Numbered from the stretch's first letter, positions 25,981 to 36,038 are shown. The stretch is 64,000 nt of DNA from Pandoraea terrigena (GCF_902459705.1 NZ_CABPRU010000013.1:94800-158799), one strand, 5' to 3'. Notes: a model not told the origin generated them from the letters alone. Program-made: numbers and translations.

Positions 25981-28900
25981 TCAGTAGAACAGCCGGTACG
26001 CGACGCCGACCTGCGTCGTGGCAACACCGGTGCCGTTGGTGATGTCGTGCGAGTAATACACGCGCGCGTGATCGTTGCCGAGGACCGACCCCGCCATGCC
26101 CACGTTGACCTGCGGTCCCCAGCCTTGCTGACTGTCGTGGATGTAGCCCACGTCAAGATACGGCCGCCATGCACGCCGGTATGCATTCTGGTAATCCTGC
26201 CCGAAGCCTGTCATGACGCCGTATTGAGTGGTCGTGATCGGCATGAACTCCGAGGCCACCGGCACCGTGCCGGCCGGCAGCAGCACGGCGAGCGACGGGA
26301 TAGTGGCCGTGCCCGGCGTATAAATGCCCCGCTCGACCACGAGCCTGACGTTCACGTCCGGGTAGTCGATGCGCAACTTGTACCCCAATTCGCCGCCGAA
26401 ACGCCAGCCGCGCCCCAGGTACGTGCGGTCCTGCGCATGGAAACGGTCGTACTCGGCGGTTGCCTGACCGTACCAGCGGCCATCGCCCGCCCACAGCATC
26501 TGCATACTGCCGAAGTCGCGCGTTCCGGCCACTTGCGTATTCGGCGCGATGTCGGTGAACTGGTTGTAGCCCGCCTGGAATGTCGTGGTCAGCGGCGTGT
26601 TGCGGTTGAACGCAGCCGACGCGAGCCCGGTGAAGAAGCTGTTCAACTCGCTGCGATGCCCCACCGTCAGCGCCAGATCCCGCTCGACGGTGCGATCGCG
26701 CACGGTGAAGTTGAAGATCCGGTCATGCGCCGGTACCCAGGCCAGCTGCGACGTGTCGATGGTCCGCTGATTGCGCTGGATCGCCTCGACCGTCACCCCG
26801 ATGCGGCTGGTGAGGTTCAGGCTGCCGATCAGCGAACTTTCGAGATAGCTCAGCGGCGCCTGGCGCGAATAGAAAAGATCGAAGCCCGCATTCGAGCGAT
26901 CGCGCAGGATCGTGTCCGTGAACGTCGTGTGCACGGCGTCGTTGTTCGGCGCGCCGTCGGCCGCGCGCCACGCGAGCGTCTCGGCCTGGGTCGAGCGTCC
27001 CAGTCGCTCGTTCGCTTCGACCTCGTTTTCGATCGGCATACGACCTTGCCGGTGGTCAAGCAGTTGCGCCATCTTGTCGCGGTCATTGGCCTCGAGCGCG
27101 AGGGCAATCTCGGCATCGGCCGGGCGCAGCAGGCGATTCGTGTACTCGCGCGCCAGCCACGCGCGGGCCAGATCGAAGTGTTCGCCGGACAGTGCCCATG
27201 CGAGCCCGACGTCGCGCGTGGTCGCGCTGATCACCGCTGGGCGCGAGAGCAACGCGGGATCGCGCGTCGCCGGCGTGTCGGTCGCGTCGCCAGCGGGCTT
27301 GAGCGGCGCCAGCTCGGCCGATTCGCCCAGCAACGAGTCGCCCACCTTGGCGCTGTCGGCCGAACGCCGGTCGTCGCGCAGCAGATTCGCCAACAGCCGG
27401 CGCGACGTGTCGCCGTTCGAGAACACCTGCGCGAGCGTGACGCGTGCGGCCTGGGCTTCGAGCACGCCGTCGTTATCCGACGTCTGCGCCGCGAGACGTT
27501 GCACCACCGCGCCCTGGCGCCGGCGCGGGGCGATGCGCAGTTTCCCGGTCTGCGCACGCGCCTGCAGGTCACGCCACGCGCCGCGACGAATGCGCCACGC
27601 CGTCTGGGCATCACCGGCGGCTTCTTCGGCGTCGGCAAGCGAGAGCATCCACAACGGGTCGTCGTCCGAGAGCGACGCCTGTTGGCGCAAATACGTCAAC
27701 GCTTCGCGCGGATTGCCCAGGCGTAGCAGACCGGCACCGTACGCGCCCCAGTAATCGGCGTTCCCGGCCACGATCGGGCGATAGTCGTGCAACGCCATGG
27801 CGAGCGCGTCGTCGCTGCCGTAGTCGACCAGCGCCCAAAGGTAGGCGACGCGCACTTCATCACCGGCATTGCCGAGGCGGGACGCCGCACGCAGGTCGGC
27901 CAGCGCCGCATCCCAACGCTGGATCTGCTGATAGTAGGTTGCGCGCGTGGCGAGCAGTTCGCTCGACTTGGCGAAGCGATCGCGCTGCTCGGCGTCGAGA
28001 CCGTCGAGCAGGGCCTGCACCCGATCGTAGGCGCGGGCCGTCGTGTAGTAGTAGATCGCCGACTGAAGCGCGAGGTCTGAATCGTTCTGCCGGAATTCCG
28101 CTTCGGCCGTGCGGCCGGCATCGAGCGGATACCCCTGGTAGAAGTACGTCATCGCATTCAGGTCGATCGCCTCGGCCTTGCCCGTGCGCAACAGGCGCGG
28201 ATACGCATAGTTGGCGTCTTCATCGCTTTGTGCCAGGCGTGCCACTTCGGCGTACGTGCGCCAGTAACGCGCGTCGGCCGGCAGCGTACCGGCGATGTCG
28301 CGCACCTTGCGCAATTCGGCCAGCGCCGGCTTCACCTGGCCCTTCTGATACATCAGGCTGGCGATGCGCAGCGCGTAGTCCGGCGACGGACCGAATTCCT
28401 TTTGCAGTGTCTCGAACGTCGCCAGCGCCTCGGCGTCCTTCCCGACGCGCTGGGCGACGTCGCCCTCGCGCTCGAGCAACGCGCGGCGCTGACTGCCCGC
28501 GGCATGACGTTTGAGGTACGCCAGCCCGTCGTCGGGACGGCCAAGACGCTCGTACGTGTTGACGATATCGTCCTTGAGCTTGAGATCGTTCGGCTGGCGC
28601 TCGGCTTCGAATATCTGCGCGGCCAGATAGGCCTGGTCGTCATTGAGCTGCGGTGCGAGCTGATAGACGTTCTGCCACGCTTCGGCGTTGCCGGTGGCTT
28701 CGGCGTACTTACGCCAGTAGGTGAGCGCAACCGAGGGATGCCCGTTCCATTGCGCGACCTGCGCCAGACGGCGGGTCCAGATAAGCGGATCGAGCTTGCG
28801 TTGCAGGGCCTGCTGCGCGAGCCTCTCGGCGTCGTCGAGCTGACGCGCCTCGACGAAAGCCTTGAAGGCCACGTCGTAATCGCCGGCCGTCACGCTGTTG

Positions 28901-30144
28901 GCGTCGGCACCGGCCGTCGCCGGCTTCGCCGACGCTGCGCCGGCCTCCCAATCGAATTTGCCCGACGCTTCCGGCGTGGACGGCTTGGACGACTTGTCCG
29001 CGCTGGTCGACTTGGTCGATGTGTCCGACGCGGCATCCGCCGCACTCGCGCCGCGGGCCAGGCCTATGTCGGCGACGCGCACGATACGATATGCGCCCAT
29101 CTGCTGGCGTGCGCGCACGCCGTCCGGGCCATCGAGATAGCGCAGGTGCGCACGGCCGGCGCCATCGAGCCCTCGACCGTCGGCGCTCACGCCCGGCAAC
29201 CAGCCGGCGAGCTGCACGTGCGCCCCGCGAGCCGGCGGCACCAGGCTCGACAGTTGCGTGAGTGCCCGCGCGTATTTCGTCATGAGGTCGGGACGACCTG
29301 CCTGGCGGGCGACGTCGAGCAGATATCGCAGCGTGGCGGGATCATTGGCCAGGTCGCCTACGCGCTTCTCGCCTTCCGTGCATGCGCGCGCAATCTGGTT
29401 CGCGGAGACGAGCACGCGGATGCCCGCGAGGAACAGGCGACGACGATCGTCGCGCGTAGTGGCCGCGTCCTGCGCGGCGAAATAGGCGTTGGCGGCATCG
29501 TCGTACGCGGCGTGAGCGAAGGCGGCGTCCGCCAGCTTCTCCTGCCATTGCGCGGCGTTCTTGGCATCGGCGGCCGCCAGCAGGCGGTAGTCGCGCAGCA
29601 TCAGATTCTGGGCGCCCGCCAGTCGGGCCTTTTCCGCAAGCATGCGCAGCGTCGGCACGTCCCACTGGTACTGCGACGTCGCGTCGAGCCATTCCACGTA
29701 TCGCGCCATGCGTTCGGCACGACGCGGATCGTCGGCCGGCACTTCGTACGCCCGCTGCTCCGTGGCCGCCAGCGCAAGCAGAATGCCGCGACGGCGGTCT
29801 TGCTCGTCGGACATGCCGCGCAGCGTCTTCGCGATCGCCATCGCATCGTCCCAGCGGCCCAGTCCCAGATATTGCTGCCCGAGCAGATCGAGATAACGCG
29901 GCGCGCCGGGTTCGATGCGCAGCCACGCTTCGAGATAGGCCACCGAAAGTTCGCTAGGCGGTTGCGCGGCGAGCGCGCGCGTCTGGTCGTCGTCGCTCGG
30001 GTGAGCCGCGCCCAGCGCGAGCACGATGCCCGCACCGATCGCGATCGTCAGCCAGGGCGGACTCAGGCGTTCGCGCTTGTCGAACGGCTTTCCGCTGACG
30101 GCGTCGGCAATCTTGTCGGGATCCGGGCGAGCGGCATCACTCAC
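25981..30144 (-). CDS. pelB: Pel export porin and TPR scaffold PelB
   Basis: A 1387-residue protein: an N-terminal transmembrane anchor (SPPWLTIAIGAGIVLALGA), a long periplasmic TPR solenoid and a C-terminal outer-membrane beta-barrel that ends in the aromatic YRLFY. It exports Pel and positions PelA and PelC. I start at the GTG at 30144, which overlaps the pelA end by 8 bases; no in-frame ATG with similarity lies downstream, and the upstream frame is the pelA shadow. It is longer than Pseudomonas PelB (about 1193); part of the excess is a Ser/Thr/Ala/Lys-rich linker around residues 420-480 (codons near 28890-29060). Confidence 0.92.
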   Translation of the reverse strand: MSDAARPDPDKIADAVSGKPFDKRERLSPPWLTIAIGAGIVLALGAAHPSDDDQTRALAAQPPSELSVAYLEAWLRIEPGAPRYLDLLGQQYLGLGRWDDAMAIAKTLRGMSDEQDRRRGILLALAATEQRAYEVPADDPRRAERMARYVEWLDATSQYQWDVPTLRMLAEKARLAGAQNLMLRDYRLLAAADAKNAAQWQEKLADAAFAHAAYDDAANAYFAAQDAATTRDDRRRLFLAGIRVLVSANQIARACTEGEKRVGDLANDPATLRYLLDVARQAGRPDLMTKYARALTQLSSLVPPARGAHVQLAGWLPGVSADGRGLDGAGRAHLRYLDGPDGVRARQQMGAYRIVRVADIGLARGASAADAASDTSTKSTSADKSSKPSTPEASGKFDWEAGAASAKPATAGADANSVTAGDYDVAFKAFVEARQLDDAERLAQQALQRKLDPLIWTRRLAQVAQWNGHPSVALTYWRKYAEATGNAEAWQNVYQLAPQLNDDQAYLAAQIFEAERQPNDLKLKDDIVNTYERLGRPDDGLAYLKRHAAGSQRRALLEREGDVAQRVGKDAEALATFETLQKEFGPSPDYALRIASLMYQKGQVKPALAELRKVRDIAGTLPADARYWRTYAEVARLAQSDEDANYAYPRLLRTGKAEAIDLNAMTYFYQGYPLDAGRTAEAEFRQNDSDLALQSAIYYYTTARAYDRVQALLDGLDAEQRDRFAKSSELLATRATYYQQIQRWDAALADLRAASRLGNAGDEVRVAYLWALVDYGSDDALAMALHDYRPIVAGNADYWGAYGAGLLRLGNPREALTYLRQQASLSDDDPLWMLSLADAEEAAGDAQTAWRIRRGAWRDLQARAQTGKLRIAPRRRQGAVVQRLAAQTSDNDGVLEAQAARVTLAQVFSNGDTSRRLLANLLRDDRRSADSAKVGDSLLGESAELAPLKPAGDATDTPATRDPALLSRPAVISATTRDVGLAWALSGEHFDLARAWLAREYTNRLLRPADAEIALALEANDRDKMAQLLDHRQGRMPIENEVEANERLGRSTQAETLAWRAADGAPNNDAVHTTFTDTILRDRSNAGFDLFYSRQAPLSYLESSLIGSLNLTSRIGVTVEAIQRNQRTIDTSQLAWVPAHDRIFNFTVRDRTVERDLALTVGHRSELNSFFTGLASAAFNRNTPLTTTFQAGYNQFTDIAPNTQVAGTRDFGSMQMLWAGDGRWYGQATAEYDRFHAQDRTYLGRGWRFGGELGYKLRIDYPDVNVRLVVERGIYTPGTATIPSLAVLLPAGTVPVASEFMPITTTQYGVMTGFGQDYQNAYRRAWRPYLDVGYIHDSQQGWGPQVNVGMAGSVLGNDHARVYYSHDITNGTGVATTQVGVAYRLFY

Positions 30145-33040
30145 AATCAACCCCCACGGTATGCATGACGACCGGCTTCGCGGCGACGCCGGAGACATCG
30201 GCGCGCAAGCGGCCGGCGCCATCCGCACGTCCCTTCGCCACACCGTCCACGCTGATGCGGCAACCGGCGGCATTGGCCACGCTCACGAACGGCTTGTAGT
30301 AGCCGCCAAAGCGGAACGACAGGTTGCGGCCGGTGCGTTGGAAGTCGCGGATGAACCCGGCGGCTTCGTCCACGTACGGCGTGCGCTCGGCGCGCTTCGG
30401 GGCGATCGAGAACTCTGCGGCGTCGCCCCCCATGTGGATATACAGTCCCCCCGGCCCCGGCAGATAGCCGGCGACGTCGTCGGACGTCTCCATCACGGGC
30501 ACGCCCTCGCCTGGCCAGCGCATTTCACGCAAATCGGCACCGCTGCGCACGCGCCAGCGCGTGGCGCTCCCGTCGGCGCTCACCTCGCGCGCCACAGCCA
30601 CGCGACGCCAGTCCAGCACGCGGCGGATGTATTCCGTGGTGAAGATCGGAAACACGGGCTGCTTGAGCACCGCGTTATAGACCTCCTTGAGCGCGTTCAG
30701 CGACGCGACCTTCGTGCCCGAGTACATGTGGTAGTACAGGTTCACCGCCTTGAAGCGGATGGGCTTGTCCGTCATGGCGAACGTCTCGAGCACGCGCGTA
30801 TAGCCGTAGTAGGGGCCAAGCCAGTCGTTGGTGTAGACGTTTTCGTCCATGACGGCGGCATACACCTGGAACTCGGTCGGCAGGCGCCCCTTCTCCACGC
30901 CGTACGGCGCGATGTTGGTCCAGCTGTTGTTCGTTTTGGTAATGATCGTGTCGCCGCCGTTGATCGACAGCACGCCCGCGGCCCATGCCTTGCGAAGCGC
31001 AATCGCCGGGGCCTGGGCGTCGCCCGGCCATTGCAGCACGACGACTTTCTTGCCCGGAGGCGCAAGGCGCTCGTTGATGTAGTCGATCGACCCCTGGATC
31101 TCGCGATCGAGGTTGAACTTGTAGTTGGGGATGTCGAGCGAGAAGGCATCGTCCCCGCCCCACTCCTTGTTCGCCTTGCCGGTGATACGCTCGCCCGTGG
31201 TCTGGTTGATCTGCTCCAGGTTGAACGGGTGCGAGAAGGTATGCGTGCCGATCTCGACGTTCGGCAGCGCGAACATCTTGCGTGCGATCTCTTCGAGGCG
31301 CGGCGAAATCTGCGGATACAGCCCCTTCGCGCCGACCTCGCCCTCGATCACCGACAGCGTCGTGGGCACCGGATACTTGGTATAGATCTGCTCGTACAAC
31401 GCCATCGAGCCGTAGTCGACGCCCGGGAATTCCGCGCGCGAGGCGAAACCGTCACCGTCGACATGCACGAACATCAGGCGGCGGCCATTTTCGGTGGTTA
31501 CGTCAGGCACCGGCATCGGCGGCAATGCGAGCGCCTGGCGCAGGAAGTCGATCGGCTGGATCGCCCAGCGCTCCTGTTCGATGCCGGCAAGCGACGTCAC
31601 GCCATAGGGATTGAGGGTATAACCGCCCCACGGCAGCATGCCGGCCATGTCATATGTGTAGGTGCCCGCCTTCAAGCGCAGCAGCGGCTGGCCGGTCGGG
31701 CCCACGCGTACGCCGAGGGCGTCGCGCACGTCGGGCGTCGGCATGATCTCGAAGCCGATCATCGGCGCCTTGCTCACCACGCTCGGCACCACCGAGCCGG
31801 GCACCGTGCCCGCCACGCGCTCGAGGCCGAGCACCTGTGCCGTCTGCTGATCGATCGGAAAGCCGAACTGCCCAATCACCGCCACGCGCATGCCGTCGTG
31901 AATTCGGGCCAGCAGCCAGCGACGCCACGCGCCCGCGTTGTTCACATTGCGGTCGATGGACACAACAATGCCCGCATAGCGATCGGTGCGCACATTGGCC
32001 GGCATCGGGCCCTTGTTGACGTCGACGTACTGCACGTCGTAACCGAGGTAGTTCAGCGGCATCGAAATATCGCGCGCGCCGGTCGTCAGATCGATCGGTT
32101 CGCCGTCGCCCGGCGCCTGCACCATCAGCACTTTGCGCGGCATCACTTCGATGCGGCCAACGCCGACCGTCTGTACGTCCGGATCGGTGACGAACGCGCG
32201 TACGCCTGACTGATCGAGCGCACGCGCCGTGTTGCGACGACAGGTCACGTCCGCGCTCGCACAGTAGTCCATCGCGAACGTCGGCAGATGGAATTGTTCG
32301 CGCAACGCCTTCAGTTGGTCGAGCGCGGACTGCTGCACGTCGGCCGGCGTGTCGACGAAGATCATCGCGCGCGCGTCGTATCGATGCCGCAGCCCGTCGG
32401 CGAGCACGCCGGCAAGTTCCGGGGCGAGCGAGGACGCCACGCCAAGGTGGTTGCGCAGCACGAGACGCGCGTCCGCATAGCGGGCGCGCACCGCTTTCAC
32501 GCGCGCGACCATGCGCGCGTCGCTATCGGCATCGGCCACGAGCGGTGCACCGTCGTCGACCAGGAAATTGCGATAGCCTTGCGCCCAGAGCGGCGCCACG
32601 CGCGCATCGACAAACGCCTCAGGCGTTTGCACGGTGTCGCGCGCGTCCAGCCGGGCGAACCAGGTGGTATGCGGGGTTAGCGAGGCGTCGGGCAGCGAGG
32701 CTTGCGTCGGATCGACGACAACCCAGTCGAAGGACTGCAACGCGTTGACCGGTAGGTCTCGACCGTAGTACAACGCAATATCGGGCACGGTTGACGACGA
32801 CGGCGCCATCGCAGCGATCGGGGTCGACGCCGCCGTGACGGATGGTGCCGGCGGTGCCGCAGCCAGGGCCAGGCCTGCCGGGCTCATTGCCGCCAGCATG
32901 ACGAACGCCCGCAGCGAACCCGCTACGACGGCTTGCGTGCGGCGCACCCAATGGCCGAACACGCTGCCACTTCCCCGTTCCCCCGTGACACAGCGGAAAT
33001 CCCGTGTCTCCGCCGCGAATGCTTGTCCCTTCGATGCCAT
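30137..33040 (-). CDS. pelA: Pel deacetylase/hydrolase PelA with altered hydrolase domain
   Basis: A 967-residue periplasmic protein from the ATG at 33040 (the frame stays open to a GTG at 33094, so the start is uncertain). A signal segment lies at about 36-62. A GH114-like hydrolase domain covers about 86-295, a middle domain about 300-510, and a NodB-type deacetylase starts near 520 with metal ligands D528/D530 (HVDGDGF) and H600/H604 (THTFSHP). Deacetylation gives the polymer its positive charge. Compared by eye with the stand-alone GH114 protein, the hydrolase domain lacks about 25 residues, has VDDGAP for LDTLDS and ADG for FES, so hydrolase activity may be reduced or lost. First gene of the operon; overlaps pelB. 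Confidence 0.9.
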   Translation of the reverse strand: MASKGQAFAAETRDFRCVTGERGSGSVFGHWVRRTQAVVAGSLRAFVMLAAMSPAGLALAAAPPAPSVTAASTPIAAMAPSSSTVPDIALYYGRDLPVNALQSFDWVVVDPTQASLPDASLTPHTTWFARLDARDTVQTPEAFVDARVAPLWAQGYRNFLVDDGAPLVADADSDARMVARVKAVRARYADARLVLRNHLGVASSLAPELAGVLADGLRHRYDARAMIFVDTPADVQQSALDQLKALREQFHLPTFAMDYCASADVTCRRNTARALDQSGVRAFVTDPDVQTVGVGRIEVMPRKVLMVQAPGDGEPIDLTTGARDISMPLNYLGYDVQYVDVNKGPMPANVRTDRYAGIVVSIDRNVNNAGAWRRWLLARIHDGMRVAVIGQFGFPIDQQTAQVLGLERVAGTVPGSVVPSVVSKAPMIGFEIMPTPDVRDALGVRVGPTGQPLLRLKAGTYTYDMAGMLPWGGYTLNPYGVTSLAGIEQERWAIQPIDFLRQALALPPMPVPDVTTENGRRLMFVHVDGDGFASRAEFPGVDYGSMALYEQIYTKYPVPTTLSVIEGEVGAKGLYPQISPRLEEIARKMFALPNVEIGTHTFSHPFNLEQINQTTGERITGKANKEWGGDDAFSLDIPNYKFNLDREIQGSIDYINERLAPPGKKVVVLQWPGDAQAPAIALRKAWAAGVLSINGGDTIITKTNNSWTNIAPYGVEKGRLPTEFQVYAAVMDENVYTNDWLGPYYGYTRVLETFAMTDKPIRFKAVNLYYHMYSGTKVASLNALKEVYNAVLKQPVFPIFTTEYIRRVLDWRRVAVAREVSADGSATRWRVRSGADLREMRWPGEGVPVMETSDDVAGYLPGPGGLYIHMGGDAAEFSIAPKRAERTPYVDEAAGFIRDFQRTGRNLSFRFGGYYKPFVSVANAAGCRISVDGVAKGRADGAGRLRADVSGVAAKPVVMHTVGVDCE

Positions 33041-33649
33041 TAGCGTCTGTGCAATCAATGTTTTGCGATCGACCGTACCACGCGTCTCACGCACTGATCA
33101 ATCTTCGGAGTCTCCCCGCCGGATGGCGAACCCATCGGGCCGGAAAGTTCGTGGTGGTACGTTGGCCGCAGTTCCCCCCCCGGGGCAATGACCAATGTCG
33201 GACGTACGCGTCAATCGCGCAATCTACGACGGGATGATATCTGGCGCATGCGCTCAAGCACGATGCCTGGGATTGGGTCTGGACGATCGCCAGGCTCGAA
33301 CGGAGCGACTGATTTCTAGATGACCCGATTCGCCCCGCCCGCGAAGGCTTGTGCGGATGCCGATTGTGGCATTTGGACTGCCCGACCCGGCGAATTCCTG
33401 TGTCATCTTCATCGCAGCCACAGACTCTAAAGGGCAACCGTCCCATAAGCGTCCCCCAGACATTTATAGGAGGATTGACAAAATCAAACGGCAGGGAGTG
33501 AAATTCGCCTGCAATGGCTGCCATCGGCGATCAGCCCGATTCGGTGACGGCTTGCCGTGCGCGCATATTCAAGCCGATGCGAGCCTTTCGGCGGCGCATC
33601 GCGACGTGTAACGAGGTAGGTTGCACTATCGTCGGTAATCGCGTCGAAA
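33041..33649. other. Non-coding region upstream of pelA
   Basis: About 600 bases without a gene I can support. It should contain the pel promoter and any c-di-GMP-responsive enhancer-binding site, but I cannot pick one with confidence. A plus-strand TTGACA (33475-33480) preceded by AGGAGG leads into no recognisable gene. The lower GC feel and lack of coding signal fit decayed DNA next to the pseudogenes that follow. Confidence 0.5.
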
Positions 33650-34160
33650 TCAAGCACGACGAACCGATCGCGCATGTCCGGCGTCTCGATCAATGGCCAG
33701 GAAACAGCGGTCGGCATATCGGTCGAGCGCCCGGATGGCCGGCGCGGCGCGCTCCATCGACCGGCTTAGCAGCCAGTCGTAGATCGAACGGGCGTTTGCC
33801 CCCCCCGAATGCCCGGGGCGGCAGACAACGGCAAATGAATACTTATAGATCGGCCGGACATCGAGGGCACGTTCCTGGCCGGCGTCCGGCGTCGGGCCGA
33901 ACGCAAAATCCAGATGGCCGTTGCGCACGGCAGGATAGTTTCCGCCCAGGTGCTCGGCGATGTCGATCTGTACGTCCGGACGCTGCTGCCGGAAGGCTCG
34001 CACGACCGCCGGAATCACCCCATGCATCAACCAGGGGGTGACAGCCATACGAACCGTACCCCCGCGCCTGGCGCCAGCCAGCACCACGTCTTCGCTCGCC
34101 CGGCGCAACTGGCCAAGGATCAGCCGGGCATCCTGATGACGGCCGGGCCGACCTCTTCAA
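33650..34160 (-). pseudogene. LysR-type regulator remnant (substrate-binding domain fragment)
   Basis: The minus frame keeps a piece of a LysR effector domain: ARLILGQLRRASEDV, GGTVRMAVTPWLMHGVIPAV, then DVQIDIAEHLGGNYPAVRNGHLDFAFGP and YSFAVVCRPGHS, which match the start of that domain after the linker helix. The N-terminal helix-turn-helix is missing (the sequence runs into a transporter remnant at about 34140-34160), and the C-terminal half of the domain degrades after SIYDWLL. Only about 120 of the usual 300 residues remain. It cannot bind DNA and is a decayed gene. Confidence 0.75.
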
Positions 34161-34440
34161 ACTACATTTTGCTGCACTACCTGACCAACTACGGCGTAGG
34201 CGTGCTCAAGTTGTCGCTGTCGAGCGGGCTGTGGCCATCGTCTACAGTCTGGGAGTGTCCATGTTCGGGGGATTCGCACAGTGCATCGCGACATGGCTCA
34301 TTGGCGTGACCGGCTCCAAGCTCGCGCCGGCCGGCTACGTGGTCGCGGTCAGCGTGATCTCGATGGTAGCGGTGTTCATGCGCCGTGAAATGAAGGGGAT
34401 GGCGCTGGAGTATGCGCCATCCCGAACCCGACAGACACCT
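34136..34440 (+). pseudogene. MFS (metabolite:H+ symporter type) transporter remnant, frameshifted
   Basis: Two plus-strand frames carry pieces of one MHS-type MFS protein. The first (34157-34222) reads SNYILLHYLTNYGVGVLKLS, similar to the segment after helix 7-8; the second (from about 34222) reads AVAIVYSLGVSMFGGFAQC, IATWLIGVTGS and YVVAVSVISMVAVF, typical of the last helices. They are joined by a frameshift and an internal deletion, and the N-terminal half is absent. The fragment abuts the LysR remnant head on, as if an old divergent or convergent unit collapsed here. Confidence 0.7.
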
Positions 34441-36024
34441 TCAATTTCTCATCAATCGCCCGTCGCGCACGCGCCACAGCGCAAGCGGGTTATCGTCCCG
34501 CACCGACGCAGGCAGCAACTCGGCGGGCAGGTCCTGATAGCACACCGGACGTAGGAAGCGCTCCATCGCATTCGCGCCCACCGACGTCGTCCTTGAGTCC
34601 GATGTCGCCGGATATGGCCCGCCGTGCACCATCGCCTGGGAGACTTCGACGCCAGTCGGAAACCCGTTCGCCAGAATGCGGCCCGCTTTGCGCTCCAGAA
34701 TGGGCATGAGCTTTCCTGCAAGCGCATAGTCGTCCGGCTCCATCTGCAACGTGCACGTCAGTTGCCCCTCCACGTGACGGGCCACGTCCGCCAACTGCGC
34801 TTCATCCATACAAAGGACGACCAGCGACGTCGGGCCGAAAATTTCCGCTCCCAGTTCATTTTTCGTCAGAAAGTCCGACGCCGACGTCACAAATAATGCG
34901 GGGCGCGCGCCGTTCTGTCCCCTCGCCTCGCTGCCCGTGGCTGCGAGCCGCACCCCCGACGCGCCCACGCGCTTCTCCACCGAGCGGCCATACTCAACGG
35001 CGATACCCGACGTGAGCATTGTTTGGCTTCCCTTCTTCGCCATTGCCTCGCCAACGATCTCGACAAATTGGCGCGCCTTCGCGCTGTCGATCATCACAAC
35101 CAACCCGGGGTTCGTGCAGAACTGCCCGACACCCAACGTCACGGAATCGGCCAGCCCGACGGCCAGGGCTTCAGATCGGCGCTCGAGTGCACCCGGCAAG
35201 ACAAAGAACGGATTGATGCTGCTCATCTCCGCATAGACCGGAATGGGCTCCCAACGTTTGGCAGCCATGTCGACGAGCGCGAGGCCCCCGCTGCGAGATC
35301 CGGTGAAGCCCACCGCCCGGATAGCCGGATGCGATACAAGTGCCGCGCCAGTCTCGTTGCCCGCGCCAATCAACAGCGAAAATACACCTTCGGGCAATCC
35401 GCATTCGTGTACGGCACGCTGGATCGCGCGCGCTACCAACTCGGACGTGCCGAGATGCGCAGGGTGGGCTTTCACGACGACGGGGCATCCGGCCGCCAGC
35501 GCGGAAGCCGTATCACCTCCCGCCACCGAAAACGCCAGCGGAAAATTGCTTGCCCCAAAAACCGCAACCGGCCCCAGCGGCACCTTCTGAAGCCGAAGAT
35601 CGGGACGCGGGAGCGGTTTGCGCTCGGGCATCGCGCTGTCGAGCGTCGCGCCCAGCCAACCGCCCTCACGTACAAGTGACGCAAAAAATCGTAACTGCCC
35701 GACGGTTCGCCCACGCTCGCCCTCCAGCCGCGCCTTCGGCAACGCCGATTCCAGGTGCGCCCGCTCAATAAGCGCATCGCCCAACCCTAGAATGTTCTCC
35801 GCGATCTGTTCGAGAAACGCGGCGCGCACCTCGAGCGGCACGATTCGGTAAGCGTCGAAGGCACTCTCCGCCAATGCGCAGGCGAGATTGACCAGCCCGA
35901 CGTCCGCCCCGCCGAACACCGGCTCAAGGTCGACACCGCGTACCGGATCGAAGGCGTACAACTGCCCAGCAGAACCGAATATCGCCCTTGCCCCGATCAG
36001 CATTTCTCCCGTCACTTTCACCAT
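34441..36024 (-). CDS. NADP-type alpha-ketoglutarate-semialdehyde (2,5-dioxovalerate) dehydrogenase
   Basis: A 527-residue aldehyde dehydrogenase of the KGSADH type. Visible motifs are GPVAVFGASNFPLAFSVAGGD (shorter cofactor block), the general base Glu in YAEMSSINP and the catalytic Cys in GVGQFCTNPG, and GPTSLV near the C-terminal. This family makes 2-oxoglutarate from its semialdehyde at the end of pentose, hexarate or hydroxyproline routes. Start 36024 has GGGAG. It is the last gene of a nine-gene minus-strand operon, 14 bases after an amidohydrolase gene, so the pathway of the operon may end in 2-oxoglutarate or a similar dioxo acid. Confidence 0.85.
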   Translation of the reverse strand: MVKVTGEMLIGARAIFGSAGQLYAFDPVRGVDLEPVFGGADVGLVNLACALAESAFDAYRIVPLEVRAAFLEQIAENILGLGDALIERAHLESALPKARLEGERGRTVGQLRFFASLVREGGWLGATLDSAMPERKPLPRPDLRLQKVPLGPVAVFGASNFPLAFSVAGGDTASALAAGCPVVVKAHPAHLGTSELVARAIQRAVHECGLPEGVFSLLIGAGNETGAALVSHPAIRAVGFTGSRSGGLALVDMAAKRWEPIPVYAEMSSINPFFVLPGALERRSEALAVGLADSVTLGVGQFCTNPGLVVMIDSAKARQFVEIVGEAMAKKGSQTMLTSGIAVEYGRSVEKRVGASGVRLAATGSEARGQNGARPALFVTSASDFLTKNELGAEIFGPTSLVVLCMDEAQLADVARHVEGQLTCTLQMEPDDYALAGKLMPILERKAGRILANGFPTGVEVSQAMVHGGPYPATSDSRTTSVGANAMERFLRPVCYQDLPAELLPASVRDDNPLALWRVRDGRLMRN

Positions 36025-36038
36025 CGTACGCTCCCATG

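Noticed and set aside
25396..27726. A 776-codon open frame on the plus strand opposite pelC/pelB
   Set aside because: Antisense to pelB, low-complexity composition, no ribosome site; treated as a shadow.
33475..33520. TTGACA with AGGAGG upstream as a promoter of a new gene
   Set aside because: No open frame with coding character follows on the plus strand.
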